DNA of 64,000 nucleotides, taken from positions 682,001 through 746,000 of the forward strand of contig NZ_CP040509.1 of assembly GCF_005845365.1 (NCBI RefSeq), read 5' to 3'. Positions 39,171-47,668 of the stretch are shown one piece after another (the first letter of the stretch is position 1; every line of letters begins with the position of its first letter). Source of the stretch: Rhodoluna limnophila (GTDB lineage: Bacteria > Actinomycetota > Actinomycetes > Actinomycetales > Microbacteriaceae). A program made the translations under genes and the position numbers. The notes beneath the pieces are model-generated. The model was not told the origin of the DNA and did not search any database. It was given only the letters and a program-made list of their open reading frames with translations.

Positions 39171-39563
39171 TTAGCGCAGTACTAACGCTGTTCCCGCCAA
39201 TTTGTCGTGTAGACCGCGATTATCGTTGTCCCAAACAATTGCCGGGATGATCAGCAAGATCATCGAAACACGCAAAAATGCAGCTCTGAATCCGACGTAT
39301 GGATGCCCCAGTCTAAGAACACGCATTCGACAAACCATGTGACCGAAGCTCGCACCGAGCGTGGCAACCATTAGCCATTGCATCAACCCAAAGGCAACCA
39401 GGGTGGCTAGGTTATCGCCGGCGAACAACCCGGCAGAGATTAGCAGCGAAATCCCCCAGTCAATACAAAGCCCAAAAACTCTCCTTGGAACCTTTGCGAG
39501 GGATCCGGTGCCCTGTTCTGGGAGGCCTAGCCGCTTTCCGGCCCACAGTTTTTCTGTCATCAC
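39171..39563 (-). CDS. RDD family membrane protein
   Basis: 130 aa with about three hydrophobic segments (residues 30-48, 52-75, 93-112). RDD proteins are small membrane proteins named for Arg-Asp-Asp; here the first part reads VPRRVFGLCIDWG, with Asp retained and the motif partly changed, and the end reads DNRGLHDKLAGTALV, the usual RDD C-terminal signature. GTG start (ATG next) with TAGGCT 6 nt upstream: leaderless. Divergent from glnA1. Function unknown. Confidence 0.82.
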   Translation of the reverse strand: MMTEKLWAGKRLGLPEQGTGSLAKVPRRVFGLCIDWGISLLISAGLFAGDNLATLVAFGLMQWLMVATLGASFGHMVCRMRVLRLGHPYVGFRAAFLRVSMILLIIPAIVWDNDNRGLHDKLAGTALVLR

Positions 39564-39569
39564 ACGTCG

Positions 39570-39575
39570 AGCCTA
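39570..39575 (-). promoter_or_regulatory. -10 box of the RDD gene, leaderless geometry
   Basis: TAGGCT on the minus strand, 6 nt, then GTG at 39563. Its expected -35 region falls in the GlnR-like box of glnA1. Confidence 0.4.
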
Positions 39576-39584
39576 CTCAAAAGT

Positions 39585-39600
39585 TTTACATGGCTGAAAC
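39585..39600 (+). promoter_or_regulatory. GlnR-like operator upstream of glnA1
   Basis: TTTAC-ATGGCT-GAAAC, continued by ATT and a GTTA 5 nt later. It matches the GlnR half-site pattern gTnAC-N6-GaAAC and is shared with the box upstream of amt paralogue 2 (5573-5588). About 33 bp before the glnA1 -10 box. Confidence 0.5.
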
Positions 39601-39632
39601 ATTCGCTGGTTAGCGAGCACGGCGCGAAAAGA

Positions 39633-39638
39633 TAGACT
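39633..39638 (+). promoter_or_regulatory. -10 box of glnA1
   Basis: TAGACT, which would start RNA at about 39646 and give a leader near 56 nt. The RNA would begin with a three-codon open frame ATG-GCG-TAA. Confidence 0.4.
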
Positions 39639-39701
39639 TTTCTTGATGGCGTAATGATGTGCCAGAGTTTCCACCATCCACCATTTGAAGGGATTCCCCC
39701 T

Positions 39702-41126
39702 ATGTTCAAGACTGCCTCAGAGGTTGTTAAGTACATCAAGGACAACGACGTAAAGTTCCTTGACGTTCGATTCACCGACCTACCTGGTGTTCAGCAGCAC
39801 TTCAACCTTCCAGCAGCGATGATCGATGAGCAGTTCTTCATCGATGGTCAGTTGTTCGACGGTTCATCGATCCGCGGCTTTGCCTCAATCAATGAGTCAG
39901 ACATGCAGCTCATCCCAGACGTCGGCACCGCATACATCGATGCATTCCGTGCTCAGAAGACTCTGGTTATGATCTTCGACGTTTACAACCCACGTAACGG
40001 TGAAATCTACGGTCGCGACCCACGCCAGACTGCCAAGAAGGCTCAGGCTTACCTTGCAACCACCGGCATCGCAGACACCGCATTCTTTGCTCCAGAAGCT
40101 GAATTCTTCATCTTTGATGACGTTCGCTACGAGTACAAGCAGAACGGCTCAATGCACTTTGTTGACTCAGATGAAGCTGCTTGGAACTCAGGTCGCGAAG
40201 AGGCCGGCGGTAACCTAGCTAACAAGACCCCTTACAAGGGTGGATACTTCCCAGTTACCCCAACCGACAAGCACGCTGACATGCGCGATGACATTGTTTC
40301 AGAGCTTCTTGCAGTAGGACTAGAGGTAGAGCGCAGCCACCACGAGGTTGGTACTGCAGGCCAGGGTGAGATCAACTACAAGTTCGACACCCTACTTTCA
40401 TCTGCAGATGACATCCTGAAGTTCAAGTACATCGTCAAGAACGTAGCTGAGCGTTGGGGCAAGACTGCCACCTTCATGCCGAAGCCACTATTCGGCGACA
40501 ACGGCTCAGGTATGCACGTTCACATGTCTCTTTGGAAAGATGGCAAGCCATTGTTCTACGACGAGTCAGGCTACGGCGGTCTTTCAGACCTAGCACGCTG
40601 GTACATCGGTGGTATTTTGAAGCACGCTCCATCACTGCTTGCATTCACCAACCCAACCGTAAACAGCTACCACCGCCTAGTTCCAGGTTTCGAAGCGCCA
40701 GTAAACCTTGTTTACTCAGCTGGTAACCGTTCAGCTGCCATCCGCATCCCGATGACCGGAACAAACCCTAAGGCAAAGCGCATTGAGTTCCGCGCTCCTG
40801 ATGCATCGTCTAACCCATACCTAGCGTTCGCAGCAATGCTTATGGCTGGTCTTGACGGTATCAAGAACCGCATCGAGCCACACGAGCCTGTTGACAAGGA
40901 CCTTTACGAGCTACCGGCAGAGGAAGCAGCACTTATTCCTCAGGTTCCTGGAAACCTTGAAGATGTTCTTAAGGCACTTGAGGCAGACCACGACTACCTA
41001 CTAGAGGGCGGCGTGTTCACCAAGGACCTAATCGAGAACTGGATCAACTACAAGCGCGAGCACGAAATCAAGCCTCTTGCTCTTCGTCCTCACCCATACG
41101 AGTTCGAGCTGTACTTCGGTTGCTAA
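39702..41126 (+). CDS. glnA: Glutamine synthetase type I (adenylylation-regulated)
   Basis: Main ammonium-assimilating enzyme: glutamate + NH3 + ATP to glutamine. 474 aa, the dodecameric GSI-beta length. Catalytic segments [30 protein letters not shown] and [12 protein letters not shown]. The adenylylation Tyr is present in [12 protein letters not shown] near residue 400, and GlnE is encoded next door. I start at ATG 39702 (GAAGGG upstream), the standard N-terminus; an in-frame ATG at 39654 would add 16 unusual residues. Candidate GlnR box and -10 upstream, strong terminator downstream. Confidence 0.97.
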   Translation: MFKTASEVVKYIKDNDVKFLDVRFTDLPGVQQHFNLPAAMIDEQFFIDGQLFDGSSIRGFASINESDMQLIPDVGTAYIDAFRAQKTLVMIFDVYNPRNGEIYGRDPRQTAKKAQAYLATTGIADTAFFAPEAEFFIFDDVRYEYKQNGSMHFVDSDEAAWNSGREEAGGNLANKTPYKGGYFPVTPTDKHADMRDDIVSELLAVGLEVERSHHEVGTAGQGEINYKFDTLLSSADDILKFKYIVKNVAERWGKTATFMPKPLFGDNGSGMHVHMSLWKDGKPLFYDESGYGGLSDLARWYIGGILKHAPSLLAFTNPTVNSYHRLVPGFEAPVNLVYSAGNRSAAIRIPMTGTNPKAKRIEFRAPDASSNPYLAFAAMLMAGLDGIKNRIEPHEPVDKDLYELPAEEAALIPQVPGNLEDVLKALEADHDYLLEGGVFTKDLIENWINYKREHEIKPLALRPHPYEFELYFGC

Positions 41127-41132
41127 TCAACT

Positions 41133-41169
41133 AAAAAAGGACCCTGCCGAAAGGCGGGGTCCTTTTTTT
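41133..41169 (+). terminator. Rho-independent terminator of glnA1
   Basis: 10-bp stem (GGACCCTGCC/GGCGGGGTCC) with a GAAA tetraloop, A6 before and T7 after. The A-tract makes it potentially bidirectional, but the convergent glnE ends 23 bp further right. Confidence 0.95.
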
Positions 41170-41191
41170 ATACCGAATTCAAGAGTGAATC

Positions 41192-44100
41192 CTATTCGGG
41201 CTTGGCGTCCGGTTCGAATCCGTAAAAGATGCGCTCAAACACTGCGCGAGAGCGCCGAGTGAACGCCAAATAATCCTCCTGAAGCTGGCCCGCTCCCCCT
41301 CGCGGATATTCCAGAATTCGAGCCATACCCTCGAGTTGACGACGATCAGTCGGAAGTACATCCGTGCGCTTATTGGCCCACAAGATTGAAGCAGAGCGAA
41401 CCCGAGACGCAAGTGTCCAAGCCTCAGCCAACACGCGTGCGTCATGCTCCGCAATTAGCCCTTCACGTGCGCACGCTTCAAGCGCCTGCAGAGTTTTTGG
41501 TGTGCGAATTGAGGGGTGTTCATTTCCGTACTGAAGTTGAAGAAGCTGCACGAGCCACTCGACGTCACTCAATGAACCTCGGCCTAGTTTCAAGTGGCGG
41601 CGAGGGTCAGCGCCTAGCGGAAGTCGTTCAGTCTCAACCCGGGCCTTGATTCTGCGAATCTCTACTATGGCGCTTTCCGTCAGCTCGGTTGGGTATCGGT
41701 ACTGATTGATGAGCGTCAGAAATTGCGATTGCAACTCGGGGGACCCGGCTATCGGGCGTGCTCGCAGGAGGGCCTGAGCCTCCCAAGTGTTAGCCCATCG
41801 GGCATAGTAGGCAGCATAGGAATCAAGCGACCGAGCAACCGGACCGTTTTTACCTTCAGGTCGCAGATCAAGATCCAACTCAAATTCAAGAAGTGGGTCA
41901 GAACTTAGCCGCTTAATTTCACTTATAACTCTCTCGGCCACTTTTTGCGCGAGAGCGGGATCGGCGCCATCAGCTACCCGGTAGACGAACATGACGTCCG
42001 CATCCGAACCAAAGCCAAGCTCTTCGCCGCCGAAGCGACCCATTGCAATAATGCCGAGATCTACGTGCTCGCTGACTGATCCTGGTGCTAGATCGAGGTC
42101 TTTGAATTCAACTGCGATGCTCAACACCGCCCGCAGATAGGCCTCAAAAAGGCCGCTAAGGCTGTTTGACACCTGCGTTATGTCGATGTCTCCAAGGACA
42201 GCCCCAAGCGCTATACGAAGGGTTTCACGCCTCCGAATACTCCGGACACCGTTGATCGCCTTCTCTGAAGAATCGTGGCGCCCGATAACCGCTTCGAATT
42301 CACTTGTGATCTCGGAAGTAGGCAACGGAATCAGGTCTTCTGGCTTCTCGAACCACGCCGCAGCCTCGGGGATACGCTCAAAAAGGCTTGTGGCCAGCTT
42401 GCTGTTAGCAAGAACCTGAGTCATTCGCTGAGCCGCATAAGTGCTGTCTCGTAGCATGCGCAGGTACCAGTGGGACTCCCCTAGGTCCTCACTCAGACGA
42501 CGGAAGGAAAGCAGCGCAGAATCTGGGTCAGAACCCTCTGAGAACCATTGCAGCAGGACAGGCAGCAACTGCTTTTGAATCGCAGCCCTCCTCGACAACC
42601 CTGAAGTCAACGCGGCGATGTGGACAAGCGCTCCCTTTGGGTCCTGAAAACCGATGGCGTGCAGTCGGTCCTCGGCCTGGGTGTCAGTGAGGGAAAGACT
42701 TTCACCATCTAGACGAGATACGGCGCTCAGCAGTGGCCGGTAAAAAATCTTTTGATGAAGAGCCCTAACTTCCAGCTTGACCGAGTCCCAAGCCGACAAA
42801 AGCTCCTCGACTGTCCACTTTGGATTCACAGCGCGAGCCAATGCGCGACGGCGGGTATCACTCGCGGGCATCAGATGGGTACGACGCATGTCCGAAAGTT
42901 GAATCCGGTGCTCAAGAAGGCGCAAGAATCGGTAACTCTCTGCAAAAGCCGCTGCCTCTGAACGGCCGACATACCCTGCAGTGGCGAGGGCGTTTATAGC
43001 CGAAATCGTATCTCTGTGCCTGACCGATGGGTCGGTACGTCCATGCACAAGCTGCAGCAGCTGCACAGTGAATTCAACGTCTCTAAGGCCGCCAGGGCCG
43101 AGCTTAATTTGAGCGTCCACTTCACTTGCCGGAATGTAATCGGTGACACGCTCACGCATCTTTTGCACCGACTCAACGAAATTCTCACGTGATGCAGAGG
43201 ACCAAACCTTTGGCGCGAGAGCGTTGACATAGGCTTCGCCAAGTTCCAAAGATCCTGCAAGCGGCCTAGCTTTTAGGAGCGCTTGGAACTCCCAACTTTG
43301 GGCCCAGCGCTCGTAGTAAGCCAGGTGTGATTCGAGAGTGCGAACCAGTGCCCCTGATTTACCCTCTGGTCGCAGATTTGGGTCTACCTGCCACAACATA
43401 GGTTCAGCAGCCGTCGCGTCAATAGCTCGCATCATTCGGGTGGCAAGCTTGGTGGCGATTTCAACTGCACGCTCATTAGCAAGTTCGGCGCTTTTGCTGC
43501 CAGCAACATAAATTACGTCAACATCGCTGATGTAATTCAGCTCACGGGCACCGCACTTACCCATAGCAATAACAGAAAATTCCGTGTTTTGAATCTCCTC
43601 GGCAGTAAATACTCCATGGTCGGTAGTGCTCGACAGTTCAACCCGAGCAATTTCGATTGCTACTTCCAAAGCCGCTCCGGCAATGTCTGCCAGAGATGCC
43701 GCCACAGAAGGCAATCCGCCTTTGACGTCAACCATCGAAAGGTCATAGATAGCGATTTGAAGCAAGGATTCTCGGTAGGCAATTCGAAGTGCAGACCAGA
43801 CATCAGGCGAATTGAACCCCGGCACCAAGAGAGGCACGACTCTGGACCTAAAAAATTCCGTGGCCAAAGCCTGAGTTGGCAAGGCGGCAATTGCCTTATC
43901 GAAGTAGTTCAGGCATTCGGGCCGACGCTTCAGGAAATCACCAAGCGCTGATGACGCTCCGAGCAGCAAACAAAGCCTGCGGGATGAGTCCGACTTCTTG
44001 AGGATTGCCTTTACCTTGGCCGAGTTTGATTCAGCTAGAAATAGCAAGGCATTCAATGCCTGGTCAGGATCAGCGCAAACCGCCAAGTCAGCCAATGCTG

Positions 44101-44221
44101 AACGACCCGAGTCACCAACCAGCTTCACCAGTTGGTCGAGTTTTGCGGTCGTGGAGCTTAGGTCTGCAAAACCGAACCTGGCCAGCTCAGACAGACCCAT
44201 GCCACGACCTCTATCGGACAT
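41192..44221 (-). CDS. glnE: Bifunctional glutamine synthetase adenylyltransferase/adenylyl-removing enzyme
   Basis: Adenylylates and de-adenylylates the GS tyrosine according to nitrogen status. 1009 aa, the usual actinobacterial length. Two nucleotidyltransferase domains are visible: ELNYISDVDVIYVAG (about 230) and ELGFGSDADVMFVYRV (about 740), each followed by RPEGKSG/RPEGKNG and a helical GlnD-UR-UTase-type domain (KLGPGGLRDVEFTVQLLQL; KLGRGSLSDVEWLVQLLQL). Starts 9 nt after glnA2 with GGGGAG, so co-transcribed with it. Convergent with its presumed substrate gene glnA1. Confidence 0.97.
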   Translation of the reverse strand: MSDRGRGMGLSELARFGFADLSSTTAKLDQLVKLVGDSGRSALADLAVCADPDQALNALLFLAESNSAKVKAILKKSDSSRRLCLLLGASSALGDFLKRRPECLNYFDKAIAALPTQALATEFFRSRVVPLLVPGFNSPDVWSALRIAYRESLLQIAIYDLSMVDVKGGLPSVAASLADIAGAALEVAIEIARVELSSTTDHGVFTAEEIQNTEFSVIAMGKCGARELNYISDVDVIYVAGSKSAELANERAVEIATKLATRMMRAIDATAAEPMLWQVDPNLRPEGKSGALVRTLESHLAYYERWAQSWEFQALLKARPLAGSLELGEAYVNALAPKVWSSASRENFVESVQKMRERVTDYIPASEVDAQIKLGPGGLRDVEFTVQLLQLVHGRTDPSVRHRDTISAINALATAGYVGRSEAAAFAESYRFLRLLEHRIQLSDMRRTHLMPASDTRRRALARAVNPKWTVEELLSAWDSVKLEVRALHQKIFYRPLLSAVSRLDGESLSLTDTQAEDRLHAIGFQDPKGALVHIAALTSGLSRRAAIQKQLLPVLLQWFSEGSDPDSALLSFRRLSEDLGESHWYLRMLRDSTYAAQRMTQVLANSKLATSLFERIPEAAAWFEKPEDLIPLPTSEITSEFEAVIGRHDSSEKAINGVRSIRRRETLRIALGAVLGDIDITQVSNSLSGLFEAYLRAVLSIAVEFKDLDLAPGSVSEHVDLGIIAMGRFGGEELGFGSDADVMFVYRVADGADPALAQKVAERVISEIKRLSSDPLLEFELDLDLRPEGKNGPVARSLDSYAAYYARWANTWEAQALLRARPIAGSPELQSQFLTLINQYRYPTELTESAIVEIRRIKARVETERLPLGADPRRHLKLGRGSLSDVEWLVQLLQLQYGNEHPSIRTPKTLQALEACAREGLIAEHDARVLAEAWTLASRVRSASILWANKRTDVLPTDRRQLEGMARILEYPRGGAGQLQEDYLAFTRRSRAVFERIFYGFEPDAKPE

Positions 44222-44230
44222 GCAACTCCC

Positions 44231-45571
44231 CTAGAGGGTCTCGAGGTTCTGCTTTAGTTCGAACGGCGTTACCTGCGCTCGGTAGGCGGCCCACTCGCGG
44301 CGCTTGTTAGCCAGCACGTAACTGAATACTTCCTCGCCCAAGGTCTCGGCTACCAACTCAGACTCTTCTAGCTTGCGAATCGCGTGGTCAAGGCTTTGTG
44401 GCAGCGGCTGAATTCCCATGGCGCGTCGTTCCGCATCATTTAGGCTCCAAACATTGTCTTCGGTCTCAGCTGGAAGAGGATACTCCTCTTGAATCCCCTT
44501 GAGACCAGCGTTCAGCAGCAACGCGTACGCAAGATACGGATTCGCGGCTGAATCGATCGCCCGGTATTCAATGCGCGAAGAGTTTCCCTTGTCTGGCTTG
44601 TACAGGGGAACCCTAATTAGAGCTGAGCGGTTGTTGTGGCCCCAGCAAACAAAGCTCGGAGCCTCGCCTCCACCCCAGAGACGCTTATACGAATTCACGT
44701 ACTGGTTTGTTACAGCGGTGATTTCTGGTGCGTGTCGAAGCAGTCCGGCAATAAAGTGCTTTGCGGTTTTTGAAAGGTGATACTGGGAGCTTGGGTCGAA
44801 AAATGCGTTGGTATCACCCTCGAATAGCGACATGTGAGTATGCATTCCAGAACCAGGGTGTTGGGTAAACGGCTTTGGCATGAAGGTGGCATAAACACCC
44901 TGCTCAATAGCAACCTCTTTGATCACAGTTCTAAAGGTCATGATGTTGTCGGCCATGGTTAGTGCGTCTGCATAACGAAGGTCAATCTCGTTCTGCCCCG
45001 GGCCACCTTCGTGGTGGCTAAACTCGACTGAAATTCCGAGTTGCTCGAGCATCGAAACCGCACGGCGACGGAAATCGTGGGCTGTTCCGCCCGGAACATT
45101 GTCAAAGTAGCCAGCGTTGTCAACTGGAACAGGCTCGCCGTTGGCGTCAAGCTGGGTGGACTTCAGAAGGTAAAACTCAATCTCAGGGTGGATGTAGAAC
45201 GAGAATCCCATGTCAGAGGCCTTGGCAAGTGCCCGGCGCAAAACATTTCGTGGATCAGCCGCAGCTGGCAAGCCATCCGGAGTCTGAATATCACAGAACA
45301 TTCGCGCAGTTGGATCGATCTCGCCACGCCAAGGAAGGATCTGGAAGGTGCTTGGATCAGGTTGAGCAAGCATGTCCGCCTCGTAGGTACGGGCTAGTCC
45401 CTCAATCGCTGACCCATCAAAGCCAAGACCCTCGGCAAACGCCCCCTCGACTTCAGCCGGCGCGATCGCAACAGACTTCAATGTTCCTGCCACGTCCGTG
45501 AACCAAAGGCGAATAAATTTCACGCCTCGCTCTTCAATTGTGCGAAGGACGAAATCTGTCTGCTTATCCAT
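44231..45571 (-). CDS. glnA2: Glutamine synthetase, GlnA2 type
   Basis: 446 aa, GSI-alpha-like. Catalytic segments GFDGSAIEGLAR, PEIEFYLL, SHHEGGPGQNEIDL and HPGSGMHTHMSLF are intact. At the place of the adenylylation tyrosine it has DNVWSLNDAERRAMG, with no Tyr, so GlnE probably does not control it. The homologous GlnA2 of mycobacteria is a minor or specialised glutamine synthetase. ATG start with AGAGAGAGG upstream. First gene of a glnA2-glnE unit, divergent from nadE with 40 bp between start codons. Confidence 0.94.
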   Translation of the reverse strand: MDKQTDFVLRTIEERGVKFIRLWFTDVAGTLKSVAIAPAEVEGAFAEGLGFDGSAIEGLARTYEADMLAQPDPSTFQILPWRGEIDPTARMFCDIQTPDGLPAAADPRNVLRRALAKASDMGFSFYIHPEIEFYLLKSTQLDANGEPVPVDNAGYFDNVPGGTAHDFRRRAVSMLEQLGISVEFSHHEGGPGQNEIDLRYADALTMADNIMTFRTVIKEVAIEQGVYATFMPKPFTQHPGSGMHTHMSLFEGDTNAFFDPSSQYHLSKTAKHFIAGLLRHAPEITAVTNQYVNSYKRLWGGGEAPSFVCWGHNNRSALIRVPLYKPDKGNSSRIEYRAIDSAANPYLAYALLLNAGLKGIQEEYPLPAETEDNVWSLNDAERRAMGIQPLPQSLDHAIRKLEESELVAETLGEEVFSYVLANKRREWAAYRAQVTPFELKQNLETL

Positions 45572-45598
45572 CGAGTGTTCCTCTCTCTACCCTGCTAC

Positions 45599-45604
45599 TA
45601 GGCT
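45599..45604 (+). promoter_or_regulatory. -10 box of nadE, leaderless geometry
   Basis: TAGGCT, 7 nt, then ATG at 45612. The same bases read on the other strand give a -10 for glnA2. Confidence 0.45.
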
Positions 45605-45605
45605 A
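45600..45605 (-). promoter_or_regulatory. -10 box of glnA2, overlapping that of nadE
   Basis: TAGCCT on the minus strand (TAGGCTA is the shared 7-mer on the plus strand). RNA would start near 45592, leaving about 20 nt with the Shine-Dalgarno sequence AGAGAGAGG. Confidence 0.4.
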
Positions 45606-45611
45606 ATGGTT

Positions 45612-47273
45612 ATGCCGATTGTTCGCTTAGCTATGGCCCAGACCAACCCGATAGTTGGAGACATTTCTGGAAACCTGGCCAATTGCCTCGCCACAGTTCG
45701 TGAAGCAGCCGCCAACCAGGCTAATTTGGTGGTTTTCGGAGAAATGTGTGTTGCCGGCTACCCAATCGAGGACCTAGCAACCAGCCCTGAATTTATTGAG
45801 GCAGCCGAATCTGCCGTTCGGGAGTTTGCCATTGCTCTTGAAAAAGATGGATTCGGTGACATTGCAGTGGTTATCGGGCATCCGAGCCGGGCATCCGCGA
45901 GTACCTGGGCGATTGCGCACAACAGCGCCTCAGTCCTGCTTGGTGGAACAGTCTTAGGGCGGTATGACAAGCACCACCTGCCAAACTATTCAGTTTTTGA
46001 TGAGTACCGCGTTTTTGTACCAGGTAACCAACTCTTTACTTTCGAACACTGTGGCCTGAAGTTTTCGACCCTCATTTGCGAGGATATTTGGCAAAGTGGC
46101 GGACCAGTGGCTCAGATTTCTAACCACGGAACCGACATTGCCCTGGTGTTGAATGGCTCCCCATTTGAAGTTGATAAGGGCGACCGCCGTCTTGAGCTGG
46201 TCAAGAGTCTTGCCCTGACCCAAGACATAGCTGTATCGTATGTGAACCTGACAGGTGGCCAGGATGATTTGGTTTTTGACGGCGACAGTCTCTTTGTTGA
46301 TTCCAGTGGCGAACTAGTTGTTCGAGCTGAGCAGTTTCAGACCTCAATCGACTACGTCGACATCACGAGCAAATCAACCGCTGAAAGTAAAAACATGCGT
46401 GCCCCTGCCGTTACTCGCTCCAGCCTCGAAGAGCAGGTCTGGAATGCGCTGGTCACCGGCCTAAAGGACTACGTAGCGAAGAACGGTTTCAAATCGGTGA
46501 TTTTGGGACTGTCAGGCGGAATTGATTCTGCTGTGTGTGCTTCCATCGCCGCGGATGCAATCGGTGCTGAGAACGTGTTTGGTGTACTGATGCCGAGTGA
46601 GCACTCATCTGATCACTCCATCGGGGACGCAGTGGATCTTGCCCAGCGGATTGGGTTGAATTATCAGACAGAGTCAATCAAGGATTTTGTCGATGCTTTT
46701 GAGAAGCAAATTCCGCTGACCGGTCTGGCCGCAGAGAACCTTCAGGCTCGCGCACGCGGGTTGATCCTGATGTCGCTGTCCAACGAGCGGGGCCACCTAA
46801 CTCTGACCACTGGAAACAAAACTGAACTCGCGGTTGGATACAGCACCATCTACGGCGACTCGGTCGGAGGCTTTGCACCCATCAAGGATGTTGAGAAGAC
46901 GTTGGTCTGGCGCCTAGCAAACTGGAGAAATCAGCATGCCGTCGCCATGAGTCACACTCCCCCAATTCCACAGAACTCGATTGAGAAACCTCCGTCAGCG
47001 GAATTGAGACCCGGGCAAGTTGATCAAGACAGCCTTCCAGATTACGAAACTCTTGACGCGCTTCTTGAGCTATACGTCGAAAAGTCTTTCGGTAGAAAGC
47101 AGATAATTGATGCTGGGTTTGAAGTTGAAACCGTCGACCGAGTGATCTCTCTAGTAGATCGTTCGGAATGGAAGCGTCGACAGGGTGCAATTGGCCCAAA
47201 AATTTCTCCACTCGCCTTCGGGCGTGACCGTAGATTTCCGATTACCAATCGTTGGACACATAGAAAGAGTTAG
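45612..47273 (+). CDS. nadE: Glutamine-dependent NAD+ synthetase
   Basis: Final step of NAD synthesis; an N-terminal nitrilase-type domain frees ammonia from glutamine for the C-terminal synthetase. 553 aa. The nitrilase triad is visible: Glu in VVFGEMCVAGYP, Lys in DKHHLPNYSVFDEYR, Cys in STLICEDIW. The ATP-pyrophosphatase motif LSGGIDSAVCASIA follows, and LTTGNKTELAVGYSTIYGD. Start at ATG 45612 because a -10 box lies 7 nt upstream; ATG 45606 and a longer upstream frame are alternatives. Glutamine use links it to the neighbouring GS genes. Confidence 0.94.
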   Translation: MPIVRLAMAQTNPIVGDISGNLANCLATVREAAANQANLVVFGEMCVAGYPIEDLATSPEFIEAAESAVREFAIALEKDGFGDIAVVIGHPSRASASTWAIAHNSASVLLGGTVLGRYDKHHLPNYSVFDEYRVFVPGNQLFTFEHCGLKFSTLICEDIWQSGGPVAQISNHGTDIALVLNGSPFEVDKGDRRLELVKSLALTQDIAVSYVNLTGGQDDLVFDGDSLFVDSSGELVVRAEQFQTSIDYVDITSKSTAESKNMRAPAVTRSSLEEQVWNALVTGLKDYVAKNGFKSVILGLSGGIDSAVCASIAADAIGAENVFGVLMPSEHSSDHSIGDAVDLAQRIGLNYQTESIKDFVDAFEKQIPLTGLAAENLQARARGLILMSLSNERGHLTLTTGNKTELAVGYSTIYGDSVGGFAPIKDVEKTLVWRLANWRNQHAVAMSHTPPIPQNSIEKPPSAELRPGQVDQDSLPDYETLDALLELYVEKSFGRKQIIDAGFEVETVDRVISLVDRSEWKRRQGAIGPKISPLAFGRDRRFPITNRWTHRKS

Positions 47274-47278
47274 AGCAA

Positions 47279-47668
47279 ATGGCAGCAGACAAGTTGATTT
47301 CAAGCGGTGGACCATGGGAGTCAGTTTTGGGCTACTCTCGTGCGGTAGTTGCTGGCGATTACGTCCACGTGTCCGGCTCCACAGCAACTGTGGACGGCCA
47401 ACTTCAGCACGAGGGTGATGCCTACGGTCAGACCAAGGTTGCTCTTGAAGTAATTGCCAAGGCGCTTGCTCAGGTTGGTTATGGAGTTGAAGATGTTGTC
47501 CGCTCAAGGGTTTACCTAGCCAACGGTGCTGACATGGATGCCGCAGGTAAAGCGCATGGTGAAGTCTTTGGTGAAATTCGCCCAGCACTAACCATGCTCG
47601 CTGGCATTCAGTTCATCAACCCAAACATGCTGGTCGAGATTGAAGTGGATGCCTGGAAGCGTAGCTAA
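47279..47668 (+). CDS. RidA-superfamily protein
   Basis: 129 aa, YjgF/YER057c/UK114 family; trimeric. RidA proteins hydrolyse reactive enamine/imine intermediates. The fold signatures are present (VVAGDYVHVSGSTA, ENGADMDAAGKAHGEVFGEIRPALTML-type segment, LVEIEVDAW). The Arg that contacts substrate in archetypal RidA (PARS) seems to be replaced here (RPALTMLAG), so it likely belongs to another Rid subgroup. Starts 5 nt after nadE and overlaps panB by one base (TAATG): one operon. Confidence 0.85.
   Translation: MAADKLISSGGPWESVLGYSRAVVAGDYVHVSGSTATVDGQLQHEGDAYGQTKVALEVIAKALAQVGYGVEDVVRSRVYLANGADMDAAGKAHGEVFGEIRPALTMLAGIQFINPNMLVEIEVDAWKRS

Noticed and set aside
45498-45611. Upstream extension of nadE
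   Set aside because: It would run through the glnA2 start region and adds residues foreign to the family; the promoter geometry places the start at 45612.
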